A DNA stretch of 64,000 nucleotides from Pseudo-nitzschia pungens. Lineage: Eukaryota > Bacillariophyta > Bacillariophyceae > Bacillariales > Bacillariaceae. The notes beneath the pieces are model-generated. The model did not search any database. It had not been told where the DNA came from and saw only the letters and a program-made list of their open reading frames with translations. The stretch is taken from NCBI GenBank assembly GCA_037355855.1, contig CM074758.1, positions 3,507,001 through 3,571,000 on the forward strand, in the 5' to 3' direction. The position numbers and the translations under genes are program-made. How positions within the stretch are numbered: position 1 is the stretch's first letter; each line of letters begins with the position of its first letter. Below are positions 21,000-30,627 of the stretch, piece after piece.

Positions 21000-23900
21000 T
21001 TAAGCCGACCAGTGACTCATGGAGCAATCTGAGTCATTTGATTGGCTCGATTCGATATCTGCCGATTCAGCCGGTATAGACTCCGACTGATTCGATTGAC
21101 TTACTGTGGATTCATCCGATGGTTCTCGATACGGCGTAAGCTTTCGGATATTCACTGTCTCCACTACTGAGGGGGCTCTTTGCAATTTTACAGTTCCATT
21201 TGTATTGACTTGTGTGATTGGAAAGGGACCGATCTTCCTGGGTTGAAGCTTGTCTGGATCTGGATCTTGGATCCATACCTTGTCATGGACTTGGAAGGTA
21301 TGATTGATACGTTTGGCATTATCCCTGAGTAGGTTCCTGTTAATCCCTTGTTGCCGGAGCTGTTGCAGAGCTAGCAGGTTGGATGTTAGTGGCAGATCAA
21401 TCAGCATGTCCCGATTGAATACTAGGGACCCTGGGGATGCCTGTAAGGCAGCATTGACAGCACATCGAGAGGCATGCATGCAAGTTGCTAGGGCATTATC
21501 CATGAGTTGACTGGCTCTGGTGTTGACTTGAGGGGGATTCACATGAACTAAGACTCTGAGAATATCAGCAACTGTATGATGGACTCTTTCACAGATGGCA
21601 TTAGACTGGGGATTCTTCACTGTGGTAGGAATGGACTGAATTCCATACTGCTTGAGAGTAGTCTGGAACTCAGCGCCTAGGAATTCACCGCCATTGTCAT
21701 GGATGCATCTGATAGGTCGTGGATACCTTGAGAGCCAACAGTTCTTGAATTGGTCAGAGACATGTTGAGAAGACTTGTCTCTGATACGGATGATTTCAAG
21801 TAGATTGGTGACTGGATCAATACAAGTTAGGGCTTTGAAGTTGTAGTTCTTGCCTTGGGCTGTAATCTTCCATGGGCCTATAAGATCCACATGTATCTCA
21901 TTGAATGGTGCCAGTGGGGCTTCTTTCGGTGGTAGTTTGCCATACTTGGAGTGCTGGTTCTTGTATTTAATGCAGCTGTCGGGGCAGATGTAAGTCTTGC
22001 AAAGATTGGATAGGTTGTCAATATAGAATCGTGCGGAGATAGTTTGATATAGCCTGGTGGATCCACAATGACCCAACAGGAGGTGATACCATTTGATGGT
22101 ATCATTCGATAGAGAGCTTGGTATGTATATGCGCCAGTTGTCGGGGTTGGACTGGTTGGCATAGCAGAGGATGTTATTGCCTTCTAGTTCTTGATAGAAG
22201 AAGGCTTTGGATTGAATTTTGAACTTGATGGTAGGGTCTTTCTGTTGATGAAGATATATATTGGAGTAGTTCACCGGACATTCCAGGTCTTGGTTATTTG
22301 GTAGGTTGACTAGGCACTCATTGTTCAGCAAGCAGGCTTGTAGTTCACTGTCTGCGTCATTGCATAAGTGCTGGAATAGATTGGGGAACTCTGTTAGAAA
22401 CAGTTCTTCATCTTGTTTAGGAACTTCAAGTTTCAAGAAATCGATTAAGGTGCCCTTTTCAAGGGCTTTCTTCCCTTCAGTAGGTGGATCCATCCGGGGG
22501 AGTCTGGAGAAGGCGTCAGCGAGGACATTCTTTTTGCCTTCCACATAAGTGAGGTTGACACCAAATTCTTCAAGGAATAGTCTCCACCGGAGGACTCGTT
22601 GGACTGAGAGAGTTCGGAAGGTAAGGTTCTTATGGTCAGTGTATACGTTGATGACTCCACCGAGGAGCATCTTTCTGTACTCTTTGCAGCAGAGTACAAT
22701 TGCCAGGAGTTCTTTCTCCATAGTAGTATAGTTCTTTTGGGCATCAGATAGTTTCTTGGACCAGTATGCAATAGGCTTGCCATCTTGTATTATGGCAGCG
22801 CCGAGCTGTAGGTCGGAGGCATCAGTGTACAGTTCAAAGGGCTTGTTAAGGTCTGGATAGGTGTTCAGTGCATCTGCTGCCACCATTGCTTTCATCTCTT
22901 GAAAGGCTTTATCTTGAGCAGGTCCCCAATTGAAGGCTGAAGGGGCTTTGCGTTGCTTGCCTTTAATGACAGCTGCTTGAGGAGACTGCTTCTTCGGGGT
23001 TCCGGTGATATCAAAAAGAGGAGCTAGGACATGAGAGCGTCGGGGCCACATGTCCCTGTAGTATCCTACTGCTCCTAGAAAGGACTTGACTTGGGTCACA
23101 GTTCTGGGCCGATCCATATGTAGAATGGCTTCTATCTTCTTTCTCCATGGCTTAACAGCTGTAGGTGTCATCCAGTATCCAAGGAAGTCAGTCTCTTGTA
23201 CAGCCCAGTCGCACTTGAGTGGGTTGCACTTGAGTCCATTCTGGTTAAGCCGGTCTAGGATCTTGTCGATAGTCTTCATGTGGAGGTCGAAGGATCCGTC
23301 AGTCCATATACCAATATCATCAATATAAACAGTGCAGTCAGTGTCTTGTAGGATATCTTCCATTAGTTGCTGGGCAACATCTGGAGAGACTTTGACACCC
23401 ATTGGTAGTCTTTGATATTCATAGCAACCATATGGAGTTACTATGGTACAGAGCTTCTTGCTTGCGTCATCGAGTTCAAAGCAGTAGTATTGCATGGACA
23501 AGTCAATCTTCGTGAAGTGGGTATACTTGCCACGCTTGTTCATTATGTCTTGTATCCGGGGGATTGGATATGGTCGGCGCTCAAGAAGTTCATTCAGTTC
23601 TCTAAAGTCTGATACCCATCTAACTCTGTTGTCTTTCTTTGGTACTATGAAGGTTGGGAACGCCCATTCAGCTGGTCCAGTGCATCGCTTGAGTACTCCA
23701 TCATTACAAAGATTCTGGAGCTCCCTTTTGAATAGGTCTTCTCTTTTGTATGCGACTGGATAAGGCTTCTTGTGTATGGGCTTGGATCCGGGCTTCAGTC
23801 TTAGAGAGATCTTCTTGTGTGGATACTTTCCTAGTTCGCCGTTGAAGACATTAGGGTACTTGCTTAGTATGGCTTGGAACTGTTGTTGCTCTGCTTTGGA

Positions 23901-24965
23901 CATGTGGGACTGTTGCTGTGCGACTGTTGATGGATCTGTTTCTTGGTAGGCTCTGTCTAGGATCACCTTGGACTTGTATGGATTAGCAAAGGAGAGGTCG
24001 TCAGCAAAGAGTTCGGCGTCTTCGAGTTCTTCCATGAGCATGGTATGGTTGTCATGGTATAGGGAGGTATCTTTCATGGGAATGGTTCTATCCATCCACT
24101 GGACTGCTCCTTCTTTGAATAGGAGATCGATCTTTGCTAGGTGGAGGAAGTCTCTGCCTAGTATCAGGTCATATTTGCAGTTGGGTGAATGGAAGAGCCT
24201 TGCCTCTTGTTTGTCGATGGTATAGCTGCCGAATTCCTGTAACTTGAGGTTCTTCATGATAACATATTCTGTAGTGTCGAAGCTTCCGTTTGCTGTTGTT
24301 GTTAGGACTCGATGCTTGCTTCTGATTGGTAGTGTGCCAAGTGGTAGTGCTCTTTTGTTGATTAGAGTTCCGGAGGATCCACTATCTAGTAAGGCGAGTA
24401 GTGGTTTTGTTTTCGTGGGGATGCCTTGTATGTACTGTACGTTGGTTAGTAGAATAGGAGCCACGTTGCTCTTATTCGGGGATGCCTGTTCTGCTGGATT
24501 TCCAGCAGTCGACAGCAGCTTTAAATAATTTTGCTCCAGCGCACCTCCTTTGGTGTAGTCTTTGGAGTTTCCGGGATTGCAATAGAGATTTTTTGCTGTC
24601 CCAGTGGACCAATTCCTTGCCAGGGACAAGAGTGGTCTATTTGTTGCTGCTGTACTATCTTTTGCGTCTGTTGTACCCTTGGATCGATTCGGTTGTTTTC
24701 GATTCGGATCCATGTTCGAGGTCTCTGTAGCAGAGAATCGAACTGTTTTTGTTGTTGTTGCTGCGATTGCAGGCTTTGCTGAGCGCTCAACAGGAATACT
24801 CCATCCTGTAGGTTCCTTCCCCTCTTTATCCGGGAGATCTCCTCCATGCGTCATCCCAGACAGCAGGGCTGTGCTGGCATCCAGTTCCTGGGGAGCTGGA
24901 GGCAAGGTGATTGCTGGTTTAGGTGAAGCTCGGGGCTTCTTTGGAGGCTTGGAGCCTCCGGAGAC
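21000..24965 (-). CDS. Gyp-1 pol (protease, RT, RNase H, integrase)
   Basis: The frame opens right after the gag UGA, and the first ATG is 112 bases in (24854), so expression by readthrough is likely. Numbered from codon 24905: protease ALLDSGSSGT (Asp174); RT with VYIDDIG (Asp529/530); RNase H with ELYTDAS (about 695), MEKELLA and VYTDHKN; integrase zinc region H940-x-HC...CKTYICPDSC; and DDE core Asp1007, Asp1070 and Glu1106 with the expected 35 residues between the last two. A GPF-type module (RKIGPFPITQV) follows, then a Ser/Glu-rich tail. No chromodomain is seen. All catalytic residues are present. Confidence 0.93.
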   Translation of the reverse strand, partial: VSGGSKPPKKPRASPKPAITLPPAPQELDASTALLSGMTHGGDLPDKEGKEPTGWSIPVERSAKPAIAATTTKTVRFSATETSNMDPNRKQPNRSKGTTDAKDSTAATNRPLLSLARNWSTGTAKNLYCNPGNSKDYTKGGALEQNYLKLLSTAGNPAEQASPNKSNVAPILLTNVQYIQGIPTKTKPLLALLDSGSSGTLINKRALPLGTLPIRSKHRVLTTTANGSFDTTEYVIMKNLKLQEFGSYTIDKQEARLFHSPNCKYDLILGRDFLHLAKIDLLFKEGAVQWMDRTIPMKDTSLYHDNHTMLMEELEDAELFADDLSFANPYKSKVILDRAYQETDPSTVAQQQSHMSKAEQQQFQAILSKYPNVFNGELGKYPHKKISLRLKPGSKPIHKKPYPVAYKREDLFKRELQNLCNDGVLKRCTGPAEWAFPTFIVPKKDNRVRWVSDFRELNELLERRPYPIPRIQDIMNKRGKYTHFTKIDLSMQYYCFELDDASKKLCTIVTPYGCYEYQRLPMGVKVSPDVAQQLMEDILQDTDCTVYIDDIGIWTDGSFDLHMKTIDKILDRLNQNGLKCNPLKCDWAVQETDFLGYWMTPTAVKPWRKKIEAILHMDRPRTVTQVKSFLGAVGYYRDMWPRRSHVLAPLFDITGTPKKQSPQAAVIKGKQRKAPSAFNWGPAQDKAFQEMKAMVAADALNTYPDLNKPFELYTDASDLQLGAAIIQDGKPIAYWSKKLSDAQKNYTTMEKELLAIVLCCKEYRKMLLGGVINVYTDHKNLTFRTLSVQRVLRWRLFLEEFGVNLTYVEGKKNVLADAFSRLPRMDPPTEGKKALEKGTLIDFLKLEVPKQDEELFLTEFPNLFQHLCNDADSELQACLLNNECLVNLPNNQDLECPVNYSNIYLHQQKDPTIKFKIQSKAFFYQELEGNNILCYANQSNPDNWRIYIPSSLSNDTIKWYHLLLGHCGSTRLYQTISARFYIDNLSNLCKTYICPDSCIKYKNQHSKYGKLPPKEAPLAPFNEIHVDLIGPWKITAQGKNYNFKALTCIDPVTNLLEIIRIRDKSSQHVSDQFKNCWLSRYPRPIRCIHDNGGEFLGAEFQTTLKQYGIQSIPTTVKNPQSNAICERVHHTVADILRVLVHVNPPQVNTRASQLMDNALATCMHASRCAVNAALQASPGSLVFNRDMLIDLPLTSNLLALQQLRQQGINRNLLRDNAKRINHTFQVHDKVWIQDPDPDKLQPRKIGPFPITQVNTNGTVKLQRAPSVVETVNIRKLTPYREPSDESTVSQSNQSESIPAESADIESSQSNDSDCSMSHWSA

Positions 24966-24968
24966 TCA
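24943..24968 (-). promoter_or_regulatory. gag UGA stop with downstream hairpin (candidate readthrough signal)
   Basis: UGA (24968-24966) is followed after 6 bases by a perfect 7-bp hairpin, GGAGGCT/AGCCTCC with a 3-base loop (24959-24943). gag and pol are in the same frame across it. Readthrough is inferred, not shown. Confidence 0.6.
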
Positions 24969-26012
24969 GGGGAGCCACACAAGTTCCCCATCGATGCTCC
25001 GTTCGGTTCGACCACCATGATTGGCATGGTATTCTTCAATTGCAGCCTCTCGGGCTGCATTCATGTGGGCTTGGAAGGTCTCGTTGCTTCCTGGAATCAT
25101 GAGAGCCTGAGTGTGGGTATGGAAGGACTCAGTTTGTTGGGTGTTTCCGGAGTTCTTGTTGTAGTTCTTGGAGAACCGGTTCTTGGGACACTCAGACCAG
25201 TCATGATTATGACCGGGGATCCGGCAGGGATTGGACTTCTTCTTGTTTTGGTTTCCTTTGTGGTTGGTGGAATTATTGCGCTTTCGGGAGTTGCTGTTGT
25301 TGTTCGAGCGCTTTTGCTGCTTGTTGTTGTTCTTGTTGCCTTTCTTGTTTGCTTGGCGCTCGTGACAGCTCATGTGGTCCACAATGTGCTGGACCGTGGT
25401 GTTCTCCTGGATTCCACTGTGGATGATGCCATAGCTCTCGATCCATGCTGAGGGAAAGGAATGGAGGAGAATGGTAAGTTTCTCCACTCTAGACAGAGGC
25501 GCGCTGCTTCCATCTAGTTTTTGGGTATATTTCATGAGGATAAGGATCCGGTCTGCATGCTCTTTGCATGTGGCGGATGGAGTCTTTCTGCATTCAGCGC
25601 TTCGAAGATAAGTATGCATGATGTCCCGAGCATCTCTGGCGTTGCAGTAGAACTTGGTGAAGTCTAGGAAGGCTTGGTCATACCCACCAATCTCCTCTTG
25701 CTCGTATTGGTATTCTTCTGGGTCCAATGGATCCTTTATCATGTCGTTCCATTTGCTTTGCGCGTCCGTGGTGAGGCAGCGGCTGAAGTGTGTGAGGTAT
25801 AGGTTGATTGGTAGTCTTAGGAGCTTTGCTGCGTTTCTGAAAGATTCTTCCACGAAAAGCAGTTCTTCTAAGCCTCCGGTTTCAGTGAACAGGGGGACTT
25901 TCATGCTGTCGGTGCGATCCTCATCGACATTGTACAGGGTGAAGAGTTTTGGCTTGCTTCGATCGAAGGAGCTCTTGTAGGCAATAGGGGGATCTCTGTA
26001 GATTCCGGCCAT
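24966..26012 (-). CDS. Gyp-1 gag
   Basis: 348 aa from ATG 26012 (MAGIYRDPPIAYKSSFD); the longer frame to 26045 would start with TTG. The N-terminal two-thirds is a capsid-like region (GGLEELLFVEESFRNAAK, DAQSKWNDMIKDPLD, FTKFYCNARDARDIMHTYLR). A basic Asn/Lys-rich linker follows (GNKNNNKQQKRSNNN). The zinc finger is CRIPGHNHDWSEC, a C-x4-H-x-H-x4-C pattern in place of the classic C-x2-C-x4-H-x4-C. The end is GELVWLP then UGA, shared with Gyp-2 and Gyp-3. Gag packages the genome in the virus-like particle. Confidence 0.9.
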   Translation of the reverse strand: MAGIYRDPPIAYKSSFDRSKPKLFTLYNVDEDRTDSMKVPLFTETGGLEELLFVEESFRNAAKLLRLPINLYLTHFSRCLTTDAQSKWNDMIKDPLDPEEYQYEQEEIGGYDQAFLDFTKFYCNARDARDIMHTYLRSAECRKTPSATCKEHADRILILMKYTQKLDGSSAPLSRVEKLTILLHSFPSAWIESYGIIHSGIQENTTVQHIVDHMSCHERQANKKGNKNNNKQQKRSNNNSNSRKRNNSTNHKGNQNKKKSNPCRIPGHNHDWSECPKNRFSKNYNKNSGNTQQTESFHTHTQALMIPGSNETFQAHMNAAREAAIEEYHANHGGRTERSIDGELVWLP

Positions 26013-26128
26013 GGTTAAAGGAGGTAAGGAGGTTGCTCTTGTCAAGGACCCGAAGTGGTCCTGTTATTGAGTTTGTTGATGAGTTTGGATTCAGTACTGA
26101 ATACTACTGTCTTTCTACGTGAAGCGGA

Positions 26129-26140
26129 CAGTAATTACTG
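26129..26140 (-). other. Gyp-1 primer-binding position, CAGTAATTACTG
   Basis: A 12-base perfect palindrome abuts the 5' LTR. The same 12-mer abuts the 5' LTR in Gyp-2 (54652-54663) and Gyp-3 (33096-33107). It does not begin with TGG. Confidence 0.6.
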
Positions 26141-26460
26141 TGTAACACTCTAAGGTAGAAAAAATTCGGAGTAGTATGAATAATTGTGTGTTATTTCACT
26201 TTACGAGATGGGATTGAAATTAAAGAGATGAAATAATGAGCGATGAGGTCATCGCGATCTCTTTATATAATTTCCATCCTTGTATATAACATATATTCTG
26301 TATGTAACCTTAATCGTGCGATCGCTCTCTTCTATCTGCTCGTTCATACATACCGGATATCCATATATGTATATCATACATATAGGTATCGATTGAATCC
26401 CATGTGGGATTCGGTTAATTATTAATTCGTAACACTACTAGCCTACGCTAGCATGTTACA
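26141..26460 (-). repeat. Gyp-1 5' LTR
   Basis: 320 bp, same as 20650-20969 by eye. Followed by the target duplication GCCCG. Confidence 0.93.
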
Positions 26461-26922
26461 GCCCGTGCTGACAGTGGTGGTGGGGGCTTTGATGACTCCC
26501 AATCCATGGATACTTTAGCGACTGGCACTTCCAATCTCACTGCTGTCCAGGCTTCACCGCCTGCACGTGATGCTCCTCCTGGTGGTGATTCTCCCCATGC
26601 TGCCAAGGCTGATGCCTCCCCTGGTGTCTCTCCTGATGTCCCCCCTGAAGTTCCTGATCCTCCCACTACTGCCATGGCTGGTGCCTCCCCTGTGGCCTCT
26701 CCTGATGCCTCAACTGAAGTTCCTCCTGCCCTGCCTTCTGGTTTGCCTGGTGGTGAGGAAGATGCAGCCTCTGCTTTGAGGCTTGGGGTTGCTGCTATTG
26801 CATTCTCCTCCTGTCATGATGCTAGTGTCAGTGATTTGAGCCATGCCAATGTCTCCACCAAATCAGCTCCGGCAACTCTTTCTTCCGTGCGACAGACTCG
26901 GTTTCCTTCTGATCATGGTTAG
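26461..26922 (+). pseudogene. LINE ORF1, 3' part (copy C)
   Basis: This continues ORF1 after the Gyp-1 insertion. It has a Gly patch (ADSGGGGFDDSQS), then Pro/Ala/Ser-rich repeats (SPGVSPDVPPEVP and similar), and ends ...RQTRFPSDHG with TAG at 26920-26922. It overlaps the ORF2 ATG by ATGGTTAG. Confidence 0.8.
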
Positions 26923-27697
26923 ATCTTCTGGTATGAGGTTTGATGGGATGCCTTCCAATCCAAATCCCATCAACGCTTCTACTGTTTCTCCCTTTTCCGC
27001 CTCCGCCTCTTCCCCTGTCTCTCATTTTGTCCAATTAACTCTTCATGGAGACTCTCTTGCTGCTAAGGATTCTGACAGTTTTGGTCATTCCTTTCCTCAC
27101 ACTCCATCATTGAATTCCACCATCATCACCTTCCAAAACATTGGACCCCAGCGTAGAGCTGCTTTTATGTCCAGGTCCAAACACAACTCCCGTCAATTTG
27201 TCAAGAGCAATGCCAGTGTGGCTCTTTTTGCTGAACATTGTTTGAATGAATCCAAACTCCTGCCCTGTGATCTTTTCAATCGGCGCATGAAGAATGTCTG
27301 TCCCTCAAGTTTTTCCTATCTTGCCAACAACAAGCATGAAGCTTCTGAATGCACATGGCTTCAGCCTGGAGGCACAGGTTTTTCCATTGACCAACTGTTC
27401 AGTTCTCACAAGGTTGCCCATGGGGCTGACCCTTCTGGTCTTGGAAGATGGTCGTTTGTCAAGTTTCAGGGCAGGGATGGCTACACTGTCACCATGTTTT
27501 CTGCCTACTGCCACGTTGAAAATGATAGGGATCTGGGCTCAGTCTGGAATCAACAGTACCGCTACTTTCAAGCAGCTGAAAATCATTTCAGTCCCAATCC
27601 ATGCATTCTTTTTCACAGGGATTTGACTGCTGCCCTTCAGGCTTGCCTGAGGGCGGGTGACCAGATCATTCTGGGAATTGATCAAAATGCTGATGTT
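26915..27697 (+). pseudogene. LINE ORF2, APE-type endonuclease part (copy C)
   Basis: The start is ATG 26915, overlapping the ORF1 stop; the same overlap is seen in copies E and F. It contains the first half of an apurinic-endonuclease-like domain: the Asn region (TFQNIGPQRRA), the Glu region (ALFAEHCLNESK) and GIDQNADV. The sequence then jumps at ~27698 to WAGGIIATGGAIEPAK, which in copy E lies ~2.1 kb downstream. The end of the endonuclease and the RT catalytic FVDD are missing, and the frame changes at the junction. Confidence 0.85.
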
Positions 27698-28416
27698 ACG
27701 GTGGGCTGGTGGGATTATTGCCACTGGTGGTGCTATTGAACCTGCCAAATCTTTCTGTTATTTGATTGATTTCAAATGGAATGGATCCGGTTGGGACTAT
27801 CGCTCAATTGCTGACATGCCTGGTGACTTCTCTGTTGCTGACAAGAATGGCAATCGAGCTACCCTGGATCATTTTGAAGTTGACCATGCTGACAAGACTC
27901 TTGGGGTTTTTATCTCCATGGATGGCAATGAGGCAGCACAGATTGCTCACATGAAGTCCCAGTCTCAGTCTTTTGGCACCCAACTCAAGGCTTCCAAGTG
28001 TGAGAAGCGCGCATCCCTCTACACCTTCAAGTATTCTTTCATGAAGTCTGTTGAATACCCCATGCCTGTCACGCAACTTGATGAGGCCACTTGGACTAAG
28101 ATAATTCACCCAGCTCTTGTTCCTGTGCTTAACAAAGCAGGGATGTCACGGACATTTCCTAGACATGTATTCTATGGTCCTTCCCTCTATCAAGGCTTTG
28201 GTTTCATTCATCCATACCTCCTCCAAGAGTTTAGTCATATTGCCACTCTCTTTCAGGAATCTGTCAGGTCCTCTCAAACTGGTAGGATTCTCAGGCTAAC
28301 TGCTGAGTCTCTCCGGCTTGAACTTGGATTTCCTCTTCATCTTGGTGTCACACCCTATCATCCTTTTGCTTCATACGTCACTCCTTGCTGGTACAAACAT
28401 GTGTGGAAGTTCTTTT
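27698..28416 (+). pseudogene. LINE ORF2, post-RT segment (copy C)
   Basis: This matches copies E and F from WAGGIIATGG through VTPCWYKHVWKF. It is the region just C-terminal to the RT active site (thumb and connection). Frame differs from the upstream endonuclease fragment. Confidence 0.8.
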
Positions 28417-28494
28417 AACCGACACATAATTTTCTACAGCAATTCCAGTACAGATTCTACCGTACAGCAAAACCGACAACAACGTACATGTCTA
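28417..28494 (+). other. Patch of LINE 5'UTR inside ORF2 (copy C)
   Basis: ACCGACACATAATTTTCTACAGC... to GTACATGTCTACACATTCG replaces ~125 bp of ORF2 that is present in copies F and G. The same patch-to-ORF2 joint is found in copy D (about 39593), where the patch is part of a longer 5'UTR. Confidence 0.75.
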
Positions 28495-30627
28495 CACATT
28501 CGAATGTCCCTCAAGGCTATTTCCCTTGCTGATATTTGTACTCCAGATGGGAAAAGACTCTCTCCCATGGCTTTCCAGCTGACATCCTCTAATCACTTGA
28601 GGGATCATCTTGACTGGCCTAGATGTCCTCCATCTTGGCCTCCAGCAGCTCAGCACTTATGGATCAAGGCTCTTCAGACCTTTTTTCTTCCCCCCTGTCC
28701 ACCCCCTGCAGCCAGGGCATTAGCTCCTTCTTTTCACCTTGGGCATTGGCTCTCTCCCCAGACAGCTTCTCTTTGGCCTTGGTTTTTGTCTCCATCCACC
28801 AACAGAATATTCTCCAAAACTTCTACTGGCTGGATTGTGAGCACCTCCCAGGGCAGGGGCAGATACAGGGTCACTGCTGAAATCCTTTCTGACAAACCAG
28901 CCTGCGCTGATGTGCTTGTCTGCCCTGTTCTTTGTGGCCAAGTTTTACGCGTGGTTGGGTCCTCAGCCTTTGTTTCTGAACCTCCTGACATGGATCCTAT
29001 GGAGTACAATCCATTTGATTCTCTTCCAGACTCCCCAGTAGATGCCTTTGATGCACTCTGTGCGTCTCCAAGGGTACTTCTCCACAAATATTCCCTACCA
29101 CAGGCTGGCTGTCAGCACCTTGTTGATGCTATTCAGAGTGGTACTGCCAGCGCTGTATGTGATGGTTCATTTGATCTGGACCTTCTCAGAGGAACTTCTG
29201 CTTTCATTCTGTCACCCAATACCTCCACCAAGTCTGCTTCATTGTTCCTCACAGGCTATAATTTTGTCAGTGGATCCCCTGAGGATCAATCATCCTATAG
29301 GAGTGAACTGGCAGGTATCATTGGGGTTCTCACCTGTTGCACTGCTCTGGTGAGTATCTTTGATATTGCTTCTGGCTCTATCACCATTGCCCTGGATGGT
29401 GACACAGCTCTCAAACAGGCTCAGGGATCTTGGCCTTTGGTTATTTCCCAGAAGTCTTTTGATTATGTTTATGTCATCAGAAACATGATTTCTGCCCTGC
29501 CAATCTCTGTGCACTTTCAGTGGGTTCAGGGACATCAAGCTGGAATCTTTCTTGATTGGTGGGCCCTTCGCAATCATCAGGTTGACAGCATGGCAAAGGC
29601 ATTTCTCTCTGTCCATAGAGCTTCTGCCCATCACTATCCCAGACTTGTGTTTGAGCCCTGGGCTTTTTCTCTCAATGGAAGCAAATGTTCAAGGTTTGAT
29701 CAGAATGCTTTGCATGTTGCCATTTTGGGTCCTCCTCTTCTTAAATATTGGCAGACCCACCATGATATCCCCATTCCACAACCTGTTTTGAGTTCCATCC
29801 ATTGGTGTGCCCATCTGTCTGCCTTTAAGCGTTTACCTGCGGGCATGCAAAGGTGGTTTGTCAAATTTGCTTCTGGATGCATTGGTGTTGGCAACCAACT
29901 CCTTCACTACCAGTATCAGGATCACTCCAGGTGCCCATTGTGTGATGCAGACAACGAGAAGGTGTCTCATGTGCTCTCCTGCAAGGACACTGGGGCAGTA
30001 CAGCACAGTGTGTCTGCTTTCACGGGACCACTGCAGCAGCGGCTTGAAGTTGAGCAGACTGATCCATCATTGGTTGTTGCCATTGTGGATCTTCTTACCA
30101 GAGTTCGGAAGGGCCAGAACATTTATCCATCATCCTACTCCCCTGCAATTGCTTCTGCTGTCAGGGCACAGAGGACTATTGGTTGGCACAACTGGCTTCT
30201 TGGTAGGTGGTCGCCTCGCTGGTACCAAATCCAGGCTGACTACTACTCCCACATTGGAAGCAAGCGCTCTCCCAAACGTTGGGCCACAGCTATCATCCAT
30301 CAGTTCTTTCTTACCTCCTGGGATCTTTGGACCTATAGGAATGAACGACTCCATGGTCCTGGGGGTACCCTTGAAGCTGAACAACACCATTCTCTTGATG
30401 CTTCCATCACCTCTGAATTGGCCATTGGTGCAGCTGGTGCACTTCCCCAGTCACACTCCCTTTTACAAACCCCTTTCCAAGTCCTACAAGGTTACACCCT
30501 GACTGCCAAGAGGCAGTGGCTTGCAACCATCCACCTTGCCAGGAAGCAGTATGCAGCGCCTGTCCAACCTGTGCAGCCATACCAACGAGAGGCTGCTCTC
30601 CTAAGAGCCTGGCTTACTGGACCTTAG
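28495..30627 (+). pseudogene. LINE ORF2, RNase H half (copy C)
   Basis: Open from RMSLKAISLADIC to the family stop after LLRAWLTGP. RNase H residues are Asp in AVCDGSFD, Glu in SYRSELAG, Asp in ALDGDTA and Asp in HQVDSMAK. The C-terminal motif is CPLCDADNEKVSHVLSC (C-x2-C-x8-H-x3-C). It carries the GKRLSPM variant shared with copy D, where F and G have GTRLTPM. Confidence 0.85.

Larger units (their letters stand above)
20650..26460 (-). mobile_element. Gyp-1, intact Ty3/Gypsy retrotransposon
   Basis: 5,811 bp flanked by GCCCG (20645-20649 and 26461-26465), inside LINE ORF1. The two 320-bp LTRs show no difference on reading. gag and pol are both open, separated by a single in-frame UGA. Pol order is protease, RT, RNase H, integrase (Gypsy type). 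Of all elements in the window, this is the best candidate for current activity. Confidence 0.95.
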
